A DNA stretch of 54,947 bases from a virus. Below, piece after piece: positions 8,002 through 15,529 of this stretch (positions are counted from its first letter, which is position 1; the number at the start of each line of letters is the position of its first letter). The notes beneath the pieces were generated by a model. The model was given only the letters and a program-made list of their open reading frames with translations, searched no databases and was not told the DNA's origin. The stretch covers positions 1-54,947 of IMG/VR virus record IMGVR_UViG_3300000553_000051; one strand, given 5' to 3'. Both the position numbers and the translations under genes were made by a program.

Positions 8002-8469
8002 ATGAAAGTAAGGCAAGGATTTGTAAGCAATAGTAGTAGTTCCTCTTTTATCTTAAGAGGTATGAAGTTCACAACGAAAGAACTTATTGCCGCATTGAAG
8101 ATTTCACAAGAAGAAGTGAATGAATGTGGTGAAGAATATGAGATCATGGAATTGATCGATTCGAAACTTTCAGGACCAGGTAAATATGGTAACCTTGAAG
8201 AATTTAGGGCTAAGGTAGAAAATGGTGTTACACTTGAAGAAGAAAAACTTCATTTAGACCTTCATGAAACTGGTAATTTTTTTGGTAGTTCAGATTATGA
8301 TAATCTTATTGTCGGTAAGTATATGGGAGATTTTGAAGATGGAGAAGTAACTGAAATTGGTGGTAATGAAGGCTGGATTGATGAATATGTCACCAGACAA
8401 CTTGCTAAAATTGGTTTATCAGGTACGATGAAGACTTATGTACAAATGGTTTCAAACGATAATTATTAA
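8002..8469 (+). CDS. GFVSNSSSSSF-headed protein 5
   Basis: 155 residues starting MKVRQGFVSNSSSSSF, followed by ILRGMKFTTKELIAALKI, the same strand-then-helix pattern as in members 2-4. This suggests that the conserved head is the first strand of a small domain and not just a leader. Acidic C-terminal two thirds. It lies directly before the IMP dehydrogenase/GMP reductase-like gene (3-base gap). Confidence 0.85.
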   Translation: MKVRQGFVSNSSSSSFILRGMKFTTKELIAALKISQEEVNECGEEYEIMELIDSKLSGPGKYGNLEEFRAKVENGVTLEEEKLHLDLHETGNFFGSSDYDNLIVGKYMGDFEDGEVTEIGGNEGWIDEYVTRQLAKIGLSGTMKTYVQMVSNDNY

Positions 8470-8472
8470 AAA

Positions 8473-9414
8473 ATGATAAATAAATTTGATTACGATGATA
8501 TCAATTTAATTCCTCGTTATAGTACGGTTGATAGTAGAAGTGAGTGTGATACAAGTGTACAACTTGGTAAATTCAGATTCAAAAATCCTGTCATTCCTGC
8601 TAATATGGAATCTGTTATGAATGAAGAATTAGCCATGAAATTAGCAAAGAGTGGCTATTTCTATGTCATGCACAGATTTGGTACTGATAATAAACAATTT
8701 ATTATCAATATGAAAAAAGAAAAATTGGTGACATCAATATCACTTGGTGTTAATCAAGATTCTTATGCTCTATTAAAAGAATTGGTCGAAGAAAAATTAG
8801 TACCAGATTATATCACAATTGATATTGCGCATGGACATTGTAAAAAAATGAAAAAAATCTTACAATTCATAAAAGGAAATTCAATAGATAGTTTTATCAT
8901 TGCTGGTAATGTTTCCAGCATCGAAGCAACTGAAGATTTAGATAATTGGGGTGCTGATGCAATTAAAGTGGGGATTGGATCTGGGTCGGTTTGTACGACA
9001 TATCCAACAACAGGTTTCGGAAGTAAAAATATACAAGCATCTATTGTAAATGAATGTACCAGTGTAACCAAAAAATCCATTATTGCTGATGGTGGCATTA
9101 AATCACCAGCAGATATAACAAAATCAATTGTTCTTGGTGCATCTATGGTCATGGTTGGTGGATTAATGTCAGCATTTCTAGATTCACCAGGTAGAATTGT
9201 TGAAATTGATGATGTTAAATATAAAGAATTTTATGGCTCTGCATCATCAAGACAAGGAAATATCAATAGAATTGAAGGAACTGTAAAATTGAATAAATTG
9301 AAAAATGTAACTAATGTTGAATATTTAGATTATTTGACTGAATGTTTACAATCAGCAATTAGTTATGGTGGTGGAAAAAAATTAGAAGATTTATATTCAG
9401 TAAGGTGGATTTAA
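8473..9414 (+). CDS. IMP dehydrogenase/GMP reductase family enzyme
   Basis: 313 residues, a TIM barrel of the IMPDH/GMPR family: FDYDDINLIP at the start, PVIPANMESV, then the flexible loop IGSGSVCTTYPTTGFG whose Cys at about residue 174 would form the covalent adduct with the purine nucleotide, and IIADGGIKS. No CBS domains, and shorter than typical IMPDH (about 490) or GMPR (about 345). GMPR-like activity (GMP to IMP, NADPH) or IMPDH-like activity is possible; the loop does not decide. It would change guanine nucleotide supply during infection. It sits inside the SNSSSSSF array, 3 and 1 bases from its neighbours. Confidence 0.88.
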   Translation: MINKFDYDDINLIPRYSTVDSRSECDTSVQLGKFRFKNPVIPANMESVMNEELAMKLAKSGYFYVMHRFGTDNKQFIINMKKEKLVTSISLGVNQDSYALLKELVEEKLVPDYITIDIAHGHCKKMKKILQFIKGNSIDSFIIAGNVSSIEATEDLDNWGADAIKVGIGSGSVCTTYPTTGFGSKNIQASIVNECTSVTKKSIIADGGIKSPADITKSIVLGASMVMVGGLMSAFLDSPGRIVEIDDVKYKEFYGSASSRQGNINRIEGTVKLNKLKNVTNVEYLDYLTECLQSAISYGGGKKLEDLYSVRWI

Positions 9415-9415
9415 T

Positions 9416-10063
9416 ATGAAATTTAGAGATGGTTTTGTAAGTAATAGTAGTTCTAGCAGTTTCATTATATCAATGGAGCATTTTTCTACGATTAAGGACC
9501 TTGCTACTTATATGATTCAACAACAAATGGATGATAGTGATGATAGTGATGATCCATCATGGCATGATAAATATATAGAACAGAATAAGTTATACATTGA
9601 AAGATTAAGAAAACTTGATGAAAATCAAGCTGTTAGTTTTCCAAGTTGTAATTATGATACTTATATAAAGAAAATAGGTGATATTTATTTAGTTTCAACT
9701 TGTAATAATACTGATTGGAATTTATGGAAATATTCAACCAATAAACTTTCAAAAATTACAAGAGAGGAATTAGAAAAAATTCAAAAAACATATTCTGAAA
9801 ATGATGAAAATTATAGAGATATTAGTTATATTTTAGATAATGGTGACTATTTATTATTTGGTAATGATTATTATAATTTATATAAAGATATAATTGGTGT
9901 TGAAACTTATGAAGATTGTCCTAAAAGGGATAACGTTAATTATGAACATGATCATTATTTGTGGAATACACCAAAATACGGTAAAATTTGTCCTAAATGT
10001 CATCCTTATTATCAAAGAAAAGATAAGTTAGATATTATAAATCAAATATCAAAGGAGGAATAA
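9416..10063 (+). CDS. GFVSNSSSSSF-headed protein 6 with zinc-binding end
   Basis: 215 residues starting MKFRDGFVSNSSSSSF, then IISMEHFSTIKDLATYMI (strand, helix). It has a DDSDDSDD run at about residues 40-47. The C-terminal part has CPKRD...HDHY...CPKCHPYYQRKDKLDIIN, a likely zinc site followed by the RKxKLxxI tail. It follows the IMPDH-like gene by one base. Function unknown. Confidence 0.85.
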   Translation: MKFRDGFVSNSSSSSFIISMEHFSTIKDLATYMIQQQMDDSDDSDDPSWHDKYIEQNKLYIERLRKLDENQAVSFPSCNYDTYIKKIGDIYLVSTCNNTDWNLWKYSTNKLSKITREELEKIQKTYSENDENYRDISYILDNGDYLLFGNDYYNLYKDIIGVETYEDCPKRDNVNYEHDHYLWNTPKYGKICPKCHPYYQRKDKLDIINQISKEE

Positions 10064-10065
10064 AT

Positions 10066-10263
10066 ATGAAACCAAGATCACTGGAAGATGTAGCTATCGA
10101 ATTAATGGAACAATCCAGAATTGAACAACTAAAAACACTTAGAAAAACTAAAATTGATTATGATTCCTTGCTAAAGGTTGTACCACTAGAAGAAATAGAA
10201 AAATATTTGAGAAAAAAGAAATTACAAAATATTCAAAAATTTACAGTTCATGGAATTTTATAA
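10066..10263 (+). CDS. small basic protein with RKKKLQNI tail
   Basis: 65 residues, helical, with LRKTKIDY in the middle and LRKKKLQNIQKF near the end. The ATG is preceded by an AGGAGG Shine-Dalgarno sequence (about 10054-10059), unusually strong for this genome. It overlaps the next gene by 14 bases. Function unknown. Confidence 0.7.
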   Translation: MKPRSLEDVAIELMEQSRIEQLKTLRKTKIDYDSLLKVVPLEEIEKYLRKKKLQNIQKFTVHGIL

Positions 10264-10813
10264 TAACTATATTAGTCAATTAACGAAACAATATAATGCA
10301 GAAATTGCTTTTCTTTCAAATGATATTCTTATAAATGAAGTTTTTTTCTTGGATTTTGTTGATCAATATCATAAACAAAGAGGGTTTTATCGTGACCAGT
10401 TTGGTTATTTAAAATCTTTATTTTGGGAAGCAAGGAAATCTTATGTAGATGTTAATAAATTTGCTTTTGAAAAAACAGATTTAATCACATCTATGAATCA
10501 TAATAAACAATTTCATACTTATATTCAAGTAATTAATGATATACAAAATCCACAATTGAATGGTCAATTTATGATTTTTAAATTTGGATTTACAATTTAT
10601 AGTAAAATTACAGACAATATGCCTGATATTTACGATAATACATTTATGATTAAGATTAATTTAAAGCATACTATGATTGGACTACTTAATAATTACGACA
10701 ATTCGCACATGTTAGAAAAGCATTATATACAACCATTACCAGAATTAGCACCATTAAATTCTATTATTCATTTTCCTAATTTCAATTTATTATCAATCAA
10801 AAAGAAAAGTTAG
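10250..10813 (+). CDS. unknown phage protein
   Basis: 187 residues with no recognisable motif, rich in aromatic residues and Asn. The last gene of the run before a new TAnnTTTG promoter. No signal peptide or zinc site. Function unknown. Confidence 0.75.
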   Translation: MEFYNNYISQLTKQYNAEIAFLSNDILINEVFFLDFVDQYHKQRGFYRDQFGYLKSLFWEARKSYVDVNKFAFEKTDLITSMNHNKQFHTYIQVINDIQNPQLNGQFMIFKFGFTIYSKITDNMPDIYDNTFMIKINLKHTMIGLLNNYDNSHMLEKHYIQPLPELAPLNSIIHFPNFNLLSIKKKS

Positions 10814-10854
10814 AAAAAATTCAAAAATCACTTTTTTTAACCTAAAGTTTTAAT

Positions 10855-10862
10855 TATATTTG
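10855..10862 (+). promoter_or_regulatory. Bacteroidota-type promoter (TATATTTG)
   Basis: TAnnTTTG box preceded by a T-run, between two gene units. It drives the small frame at 10888 and/or member 7 of the SNSSSSSF array. Confidence 0.55.
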
Positions 10863-10887
10863 TAGTTGATAAAAAAATTATGAAAAG

Positions 10888-10986
10888 TTGTTTGTAAATT
10901 GGTACGGCAAAAAGATATGTGGAGAATCTGAAATAGAAAAAATTATTACAATGCCATCACCAAGATGGGATTATTTGATTGTTTAA
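10888..10986 (+). CDS. possible 32-residue protein or gene remnant
   Basis: A TTG-started frame of 33 codons (FVNWYGKKICGESEIEKI in its first part) lies 25 bases after a promoter box. An ATG at 10880 in another frame stops after five codons, so this may be a frameshifted remnant. Coding character is suggested only by composition. Confidence 0.3.
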   Translation: MFVNWYGKKICGESEIEKIITMPSPRWDYLIV

Positions 10987-10996
10987 AATATAAAAA

Positions 10997-11542
10997 ATGA
11001 AGATAAGACAAGGATTTGTGAGTAACTCATCATCAAGTAGTTTTGTGGTTATTTTTCCAAAAGAACCTAATGATGTTATTGATGTTAAGAATATGCTTTT
11101 TAGTAAAGGTGAAACATTTTATTCAAATCCATATCAATATGGTGATAATGAATATGGTTGGTCTACAGATGAAGTTGCTGAAACAATATGGAATGATATT
11201 TCTAAACAAGAAAAGAATAATTTCAAAAGAGCAGAAGAGATAATAACTTCAGGTACATCTTATGAAGATGGCGCACCTGACTGGAATGATTATGGTCACA
11301 TTAAAGATTGGACTCTTAAAACAACTGCATATTATGCTGCGCAGGAAAAATTTGCGAAAAAGAAATTGAAAGAATTTTTTAATTTAAGAAAACTTAAACT
11401 TCAAAAGATTAATAATCAAAAAGTTGACGACATTATTCTTTATTGTTTTGAATATTCTGATAATGATGGTTCATATTTTACAGCACTAGAACACGGTGAT
11501 TTATTTAAAAATTTAAAACATATAAAAATTAACAATCATTAA
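10997..11542 (+). CDS. GFVSNSSSSSF-headed protein 7
   Basis: 181 residues starting MKIRQGFVSNSSSSSF. The serines are coded mainly by TCA here, against AGT/AGC in most members, so the peptide and not the DNA is conserved. Then VVIFPKEPNDVIDVKNMLF. The region around residues 120-135 has FFNLRKLKLQKINNQK, the basic module, with a further 45 residues after it. Last member of the array. Function unknown. Confidence 0.85.
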   Translation: MKIRQGFVSNSSSSSFVVIFPKEPNDVIDVKNMLFSKGETFYSNPYQYGDNEYGWSTDEVAETIWNDISKQEKNNFKRAEEIITSGTSYEDGAPDWNDYGHIKDWTLKTTAYYAAQEKFAKKKLKEFFNLRKLKLQKINNQKVDDIILYCFEYSDNDGSYFTALEHGDLFKNLKHIKINNH

Positions 11543-11543
11543 A

Positions 11544-11972
11544 ATGAATATAGATGAAAGTAAAATAATAGAAGATAGTAATGAAGAACTAGCGTTAGCT
11601 TGTCTCTTAGCTGATGGTACTTGTTTTCTTAATAATGTGAACATTTCTGATAATAAAGAGAAACCAATATATACAACCGTAGTATATGTTTTAACTAATG
11701 ATATATTTATTTGGGGTTGTGCTGATGCAGAACCAATTGAATATAGTGACGGGGAAACACCCAATGAAATAATAAATTTATATAAATTACAAAAGGAAAA
11801 AGGATTTTTTGGTGTTGTTGAATGGGCTTGCTTAAAAAGAAATATTCAGCCACAAAAAGCTATAAAAGATGATATGATAAAATCTGGCAAATGGACAAAT
11901 GAATTAAATGAACTATCAATAAACAGATATGAAAATAGAATTAAAAATAAAACTAATAGAAATGTTAGATGA
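11544..11972 (+). CDS. unknown phage protein
   Basis: 142 residues. The middle (VVYVLTNDIFIWGCADAEPI) looks like a folded alpha/beta domain and the end is basic (RYENRIKNKTNRNVR). It starts one base after the preceding gene and overlaps the next one by 44 bases. No family recognised. Confidence 0.72.
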   Translation: MNIDESKIIEDSNEELALACLLADGTCFLNNVNISDNKEKPIYTTVVYVLTNDIFIWGCADAEPIEYSDGETPNEIINLYKLQKEKGFFGVVEWACLKRNIQPQKAIKDDMIKSGKWTNELNELSINRYENRIKNKTNRNVR

Positions 11973-12249
11973 TTATACAAAATTAAAATCAGGTGACGAA
12001 GGTACTATTCAATTTACTGATGATATCGGTCAAATTCATGTAAAATGGGATAACGGTGAACATCTTGCTCTTATTCCAGGTGTTGATAAATATGAAATAT
12101 TAGATCATAATAAAGTCAAATGTCAAAAATGTGGATACCTTTTTGACTACCTATCTGTACCAGAAGCTGGTATGGGATATGTTCTTTGTCCTAAATGTAA
12201 AGAACCTATAACTCAAAAAAATGTAAAAAATTATGACATATTACGATGA
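11929..12249 (+). CDS. DUF4314 protein with C-terminal zinc ribbon
   Basis: 106 residues. Residues about 11-60 (LIEMLDDYTKLKSGDEG, then GQIHVKWDNGEHLALIPG) match the DUF4314 domain, a small SH3-like fold. The C-terminus has CQKCG...CPKC, a zinc ribbon. DUF4314 proteins are common in phages and mobile elements and have no established function to my knowledge. It overlaps both neighbours. Confidence 0.85.
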   Translation: MKIELKIKLIEMLDDYTKLKSGDEGTIQFTDDIGQIHVKWDNGEHLALIPGVDKYEILDHNKVKCQKCGYLFDYLSVPEAGMGYVLCPKCKEPITQKNVKNYDILR

Positions 12250-12592
12250 TGGTAATTTTAATTGGAGATATGAATGTAAATATGTAACTCCAACAAATAA
12301 ACCAAAAGACTATTGTTATAATGTTGATTTTAAAACAAAAGATGGTGGTTACTTGAATGGGAATGAGATAACTTGTACTTATTGGAAAACTAAAAATGAA
12401 TTGACTATTAGTAGAAAAGGTATAAAAGGTATAAAATTACATTTCTTTGTTGAAAATTTTCAGGATATTGAAGTGATTATGACACCAATGATTAAAGCAC
12501 ACGGTGCTAAGCCATATCCGGTATTTGAAAGCCAAATGAGTAAAATCAGAAAAGAACGAAAACAAAAACTTCATAAAATTAAAAAATTGTAA
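12233..12592 (+). CDS. unknown protein with RKERKQKLHKIKKL tail
   Basis: 119 residues with a predicted beta-rich core (GYLNGNEITCTYWKTKNEL) and the basic module at the extreme C-terminus, one of the clearest examples of it. It overlaps the preceding zinc-ribbon gene by 17 bases and ends one base before the YqeY-like gene. Function unknown. Confidence 0.75.
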   Translation: MTYYDDGNFNWRYECKYVTPTNKPKDYCYNVDFKTKDGGYLNGNEITCTYWKTKNELTISRKGIKGIKLHFFVENFQDIEVIMTPMIKAHGAKPYPVFESQMSKIRKERKQKLHKIKKL

Positions 12593-12593
12593 T

Positions 12594-13037
12594 ATGAAAA
12601 TGGAAGATATTATCAATCAAGATATTAAAAATGCTATGATTGAAAAAAATGAAGAAAAATTAAATGCTATCCGTACTATTAAATCTGCTATACAGAATGA
12701 AAAAGCAAAGGATGGTAAAGAAGTTTCTGATGAAGGTATTATTAAAATTATTCAAAAACTTGTTAGCCAACGAACAGAATCTGCTATGCAATATGCTGAA
12801 GGTGAAAGACAAGATTTAGTTCTTCAGGAAGAAACACTTATTAAGATTTTCAAAACTTATCTTCCTACACAATTAACAGAAGATGAAGTCACCATTAAAA
12901 TTAAAGAATTTATTTTAATTACTAATGCATCTTCAATTCGTGATATGGGTAAAGTTATGGCTTTAGCAAATAAAGAATTTGTTGGAAAAGCAGATATGAA
13001 ACAAGTTGGTTCTATTGTGAAAACCTTATTAACATAA
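12594..13037 (+). CDS. YqeY/GatB-tail family protein
   Basis: 147 residues, nearly the full length of the YqeY family: INQDIKNAMIEKNEEKLNAI, then LSAIRxxKSAI-like NAIRTIKSAIQNE, and the C-terminal DMGKVMALANKEFVGKADM motif. The family is related to the helical tail of GatB, which in the tRNA-dependent amidotransferase contacts Glu-tRNA-Gln or Asp-tRNA-Asn. A role in tRNA or aminoacyl-tRNA handling would fit the nearby tRNA cluster, but this is inference. Starts at 12594 (or at the ATG two codons later). Confidence 0.85.
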   Translation: MKMEDIINQDIKNAMIEKNEEKLNAIRTIKSAIQNEKAKDGKEVSDEGIIKIIQKLVSQRTESAMQYAEGERQDLVLQEETLIKIFKTYLPTQLTEDEVTIKIKEFILITNASSIRDMGKVMALANKEFVGKADMKQVGSIVKTLLT

Positions 13038-13044
13038 TTTATTA

Positions 13045-13160
13045 ACCGAAATGGGAAACCGTGACCCTTTGAAATGCAGCAGTAATCGGTGCAGGACTAA
13101 AAAGACCCATCTGCATAAGTGACGCTAGTTCCGAAAAAGACTAGGTGCGGTCTGCATAAG
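13045..13160 (+). ncRNA. candidate structured RNA or cis-regulator
   Basis: About 115 bases without an ORF but much richer in G and C than the surroundings. It shows nested pairings: ACCGA(13045)/TCGGT(13086), TGCAG/CTGCA, CTAGT/ACTAG, and ATGGG(13051)/CCCAT(13106), which would be a pseudoknot. CTGCATAAGTG occurs twice, at 13111 and 13152. I recognise no known riboswitch. A promoter box for the next gene follows about 50 bases later, so the RNA could be independent or the 3' part of the upstream message. Confidence 0.4.
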
Positions 13161-13210
13161 TGGAATTAAATACCTGTAATGAATTAATTTTTTTATTGAA
13201 AAATAATTTG

Positions 13211-13218
13211 TACATTTG
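13211..13218 (+). promoter_or_regulatory. Bacteroidota-type promoter (TACATTTG)
   Basis: TAnnTTTG box 14 bases before the ATG at 13232, which argues for that start and against a TTG-type start 24 codons upstream. Confidence 0.6.
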
Positions 13219-13231
13219 TAAAAATAAAACT

Positions 13232-13405
13232 ATGGAATTTTTCGTTTGTAAAAAAGAAATTAAAAATGAAATGAAAGCCATACATTTAGGTGATGGCGAT
13301 TTCGTTTGTGACGAAAAATGTGAAGAAAAATTTAATAAAGAGAAAGATGATTTTTTTGAAAATATAAATGATGATGCTTGGTATACCCGTTATATGAGTT
13401 TATAA
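13232..13405 (+). CDS. small zinc-finger-like protein
   Basis: 57 residues from the ATG at 13232, chosen because the promoter box lies inside the longer frame. FFVCKKEIKNEMKAI and FVCDEKCEEKF form a C..C..C treble-clef-like arrangement (FCS/MYM type). Function unknown; may bind nucleic acid or protein. Confidence 0.65.
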   Translation: MEFFVCKKEIKNEMKAIHLGDGDFVCDEKCEEKFNKEKDDFFENINDDAWYTRYMSL

Positions 13406-13422
13406 ACCTAAAAACATAAAAA

Positions 13423-13608
13423 ATGGCACTTCTAACTACAACACAATCTTCAAAAGAACTTAAAAAAATGCGTTTAACTTTACTTGGTGAATATCGCAGA
13501 GTCTTAGCAAAGCCAAGTAGTTATTATGAAGAATTGAAAAGACTCAATAAAGAAATAATGGTGGCTGAAAAACTTGAAGAATTTAGAAATAAAAAATTAA
13601 ATAAATAA
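13423..13608 (+). CDS. small helical protein with FRNKKLNK tail
   Basis: 61 residues, all helix (SSKELKKMRLTLLGEYRRVL), ending EEFRNKKLNK, a short form of the basic tail. In a run with the zinc-finger gene before it and the zinc-ribbon gene after it (4-base gap). Function unknown. Confidence 0.7.
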   Translation: MALLTTTQSSKELKKMRLTLLGEYRRVLAKPSSYYEELKRLNKEIMVAEKLEEFRNKKLNK

Positions 13609-13612
13609 AATT

Positions 13613-14029
13613 ATGAGTTACGATAACAGATTTAGCTTAAAAATTAAGGGTGAAGTAACAAAGTTAGCAAAATTTTGTCCAACTTGTAAAACCCAAGAAA
13701 AAGGTAAATTTTGTCCTGAATGTGGTACACCATTAGAAGAAATTGAAGTGCCAGTTCCAATTGAAGAAATTATTAACCAACTTCGTATAGAAGATAATGA
13801 TTCTGGCTATCTCTTAGATGAAGATGGATCTTCATATGAAACAGGTAGCGGTTATAATATTGAAGAAGAAGTTCAAGAATTTTCAAAAAAATATCCTACA
13901 TTGATCTTTCAGTTGGATTGTGAATGGGATAGTGGTTTTGGTGATCCGCCAAGTAGATATTATTATAAAAATGGTGTCAAACAAGGCGGTAGTGCAAAGA
14001 TTAGTTACGATGAACCAGATTTTGAATAA
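13613..14029 (+). CDS. zinc-ribbon protein
   Basis: 138 residues. FCPTCKTQEKGKFCPECG at about residues 22-39 is a clean zinc ribbon. The remainder is acidic, ending with a Gly/Tyr-rich segment (SGFGDPPSRYYYKNGVKQGG). Last gene before the leader region of the tRNA cluster. Function unknown. Confidence 0.75.
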   Translation: MSYDNRFSLKIKGEVTKLAKFCPTCKTQEKGKFCPECGTPLEEIEVPVPIEEIINQLRIEDNDSGYLLDEDGSSYETGSGYNIEEEVQEFSKKYPTLIFQLDCEWDSGFGDPPSRYYYKNGVKQGGSAKISYDEPDFE

Positions 14030-14078
14030 TTTTTTATTAAAAATTAAGCAGTAATTTTTTTTATTCGAAAACTATCCG

Positions 14079-14086
14079 TAATTTTG
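14079..14086 (+). promoter_or_regulatory. Bacteroidota-type promoter (TAATTTTG)
   Basis: TAnnTTTG box in the same extended context as at 2.6 kb. It is followed by about 150 bases of untranslated leader, then the first leader peptide/terminator module. Confidence 0.6.
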
Positions 14087-14234
14087 TACTATCAAATTAA
14101 AAATAAAAATAATTAACGTCGAAAAACCAAAAAATAGAAAAAAATGACTTTTTTTAAATAATATATAAAAAAGATTAAACTTTTAAAACAAAAAGAACTA
14201 AACTAATAAAATAATCGCAAAAAAGCAAAACAAA

Positions 14235-14309
14235 ATGTATCGTAATTTATATATAGAGTGTATTAATGAAATGAACAATATTGATGATGAATCAAAATTG
14301 ACTGGATAA
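14235..14309 (+). CDS. leader peptide 1 (24 residues)
   Basis: ATG at 14235 opens 24 codons ending ESKLTG, with the TAA (14307-14309) at the end of segment 1 of the attenuator that follows. The position of the stop, repeated at 15.5 kb, suggests a regulatory leader and not a functional protein. Confidence 0.45.
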   Translation: MYRNLYIECINEMNNIDDESKLTG

Positions 14310-14366
14310 TATCTGTGCATATGGCATTTGAAAAACCCAGTCAATCAAAAAATGACTGGGTTTTTT
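14298..14366 (+). promoter_or_regulatory. attenuator-like module 1
   Basis: Three segments: TTGACTGG (14298), CCAGTCAA (14337) and TGACTGGGTT plus T-run (14353). Segment 2 can pair with segment 1 (8 bp) or with segment 3 (10 bp, AACCCAGTCA/TGACTGGGTT followed by T6, a normal terminator). The two pairings exclude each other. A ribosome ending the leader peptide would cover segment 1 and so favour the terminator. Confidence 0.6.
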
Positions 14367-14369
14367 GTT

Positions 14370-14567
14370 ATGGAACAAGAAAAGAAAATACAAGAAAATT
14401 TTGAAGAGCTAAAAAAACAATCAGAACTAACAGATAAATTTGTAAAACTCGTTGACCAACTTAAAATAGATGATAAAGATATTCCAAAAACTGAAAAAGG
14501 TCTAAATACAAAAGTTAAAGAATTGATGCAGAGATTAGAAAAGAAAATAGATAAATCAAAAGAATGA
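14370..14567 (+). CDS. small coiled-coil protein
   Basis: 65 residues from ATG 14370, just after the terminator T-run. A longer frame would start inside the hairpin and is rejected. Almost wholly charged helix (EQEKKIQENFEELKKQSELT...). Its stop overlaps the next gene. Expression would depend on read-through of the terminator. Function unknown. Confidence 0.65.
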   Translation: MEQEKKIQENFEELKKQSELTDKFVKLVDQLKIDDKDIPKTEKGLNTKVKELMQRLEKKIDKSKE

Positions 14568-14920
14568 TGAAAATATTAGAATATAAAGAATATCAGGAAC
14601 AAGAACTTTTAGAAATGGCAAATGTTACTGATAAAACAACTGGAATTCAAGATATTATATTATGGATAGGACCAAATCCTGGACAACATTGGAAAAGAAT
14701 TAAAGTTTGTAATTTGAAAAATACTTTTGATATGTCTGATTGTTTTACACTTACAATACCAAATTTCAAAATAATAGGTGAAGTAAACACAAAGTTAATA
14801 ACAACAGAAATATTAGAAAAAATAAAAGAATTTGTAAATATTAATTATCAAGTAATTTGTGATTATTCTGATTATAAAATATCAACAAAGGATTTTTTAG
14901 AAAATTTGAAAAAAATATAA
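14567..14920 (+). CDS. unknown protein with MKILEYKEY start
   Basis: 117 residues (a second ATG three bases upstream is possible). It begins MKILEYKEYQEQELLEMA, of the MKxIxxFxE type that recurs at 38-49 kb. The body has an alpha/beta pattern and ends DFLENLKKI. It lies immediately before the first tRNA. Function unknown. Confidence 0.72.
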   Translation: MKILEYKEYQEQELLEMANVTDKTTGIQDIILWIGPNPGQHWKRIKVCNLKNTFDMSDCFTLTIPNFKIIGEVNTKLITTEILEKIKEFVNINYQVICDYSDYKISTKDFLENLKKI

Positions 14921-14929
14921 AAATATATC

Positions 14930-14999
14930 GCGAGGAGGTTGCTGGCTACCCTCAAGGCTCATAACCTTTGATTACATCAGTTCGATTCTGATCCTCGCT
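14930..14999 (+). tRNA. tRNA-Met/Ile2 (CAT anticodon)
   Basis: Acceptor GCGAGGA/TCCTCGC is perfect. Anticodon loop CTCATAA in a stem CAAGG/CCTTT, T-arm ATCAG-TTCGATT-CTGAT. The D-arm is short. CAT could be Met or, if C34 is modified, Ile. No CCA is encoded (T then ACA follows). First tRNA of the cluster. Confidence 0.75.
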
Positions 15000-15015
15000 A
15001 CAAAATAAATATAAA

Positions 15016-15405
15016 ATGAACATAATTAATGAATTTAATATTTTTAAACATAATTTGTTGCTTGAATTTGCACAAATAACGAATAAAAATGATTTTTTTT
15101 ATCAAAATTATGGAAAAATAAAAGTGTATGGCGGCGGAGAAGATGGAAATATAACCCCCGGAGAACATAATCCTCCTCATTTTCATATAGAAATGAATAA
15201 TGTTGAAATTCAGGTAATTATACCATCTAATATTGATGATGAATTAAAAACAATAAATGGAGAATTAAATAGCAAATTGATAAAGGATTTAAGAAAATGG
15301 TTTAAAATGCCATTTAAAACTGATAGAAATAAAAATAATTATGAAGCATTAAAAGAGTATTGGAATACTCTTAATGATGGTGATGAAAATGTAAATAAAA
15401 TATAA
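15016..15405 (+). CDS. DUF4160-like protein with tag-like N-terminus
   Basis: 129 residues. Residues 36-100 (YGKIKVYGGGEDGNITPGEH, NPPHFHIEMNNVEI) match the DUF4160 pattern with its HPPHFH-like core. DUF4160 proteins are small and linked to toxin-antitoxin and regulatory loci, without settled function. The N-terminus MNIINEFNIFKHNLLLEFAQ resembles the MKxIxxFxE module plus the ELLEMA segment of the preceding gene. Sits between the first tRNA and the second attenuator. Confidence 0.7.
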   Translation: MNIINEFNIFKHNLLLEFAQITNKNDFFYQNYGKIKVYGGGEDGNITPGEHNPPHFHIEMNNVEIQVIIPSNIDDELKTINGELNSKLIKDLRKWFKMPFKTDRNKNNYEALKEYWNTLNDGDENVNKI

Positions 15406-15415
15406 AAAATAAAAA

Positions 15416-15529
15416 ATGAGAAACTATTGTTACATACTTGAAATGTTAATTTCAAATCTGAACTTTGTTCAGATATGTGATTATCGCAACATTAATATTA
15501 ATGATGAGGATACTATGCGAACTGGGTGA
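15416..15529 (+). CDS. leader peptide 2 (37 residues)
   Basis: ATG at 15416 opens 37 codons ending TMRTG, with TGA at 15527-15529 at the end of segment 1 of the second attenuator. It is also rich in Asn, Ile, Asp and Tyr/Cys codons, several of which are read by tRNAs coded downstream. Confidence 0.45.
   Translation: MRNYCYILEMLISNLNFVQICDYRNININDEDTMRTG

Noticed and set aside
8808-9152. Minus-strand open frame of 114 codons
   Set aside because: It lies entirely inside the IMPDH/GMPR-like gene, whose family match is certain. Shadow frame.
11043-11243. Plus-strand frame of 66 codons
   Set aside because: Alternative frame within SNSSSSSF-headed protein 7, Met/Leu/Lys-biased as frame shadows are.
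5559-11542. The repeated AGT/AGC-rich stretches as a CRISPR array or microsatellite
   Set aside because: The repeats are the serine codons of the SNSSSSSF heads, spaced by whole genes, and vary synonymously.
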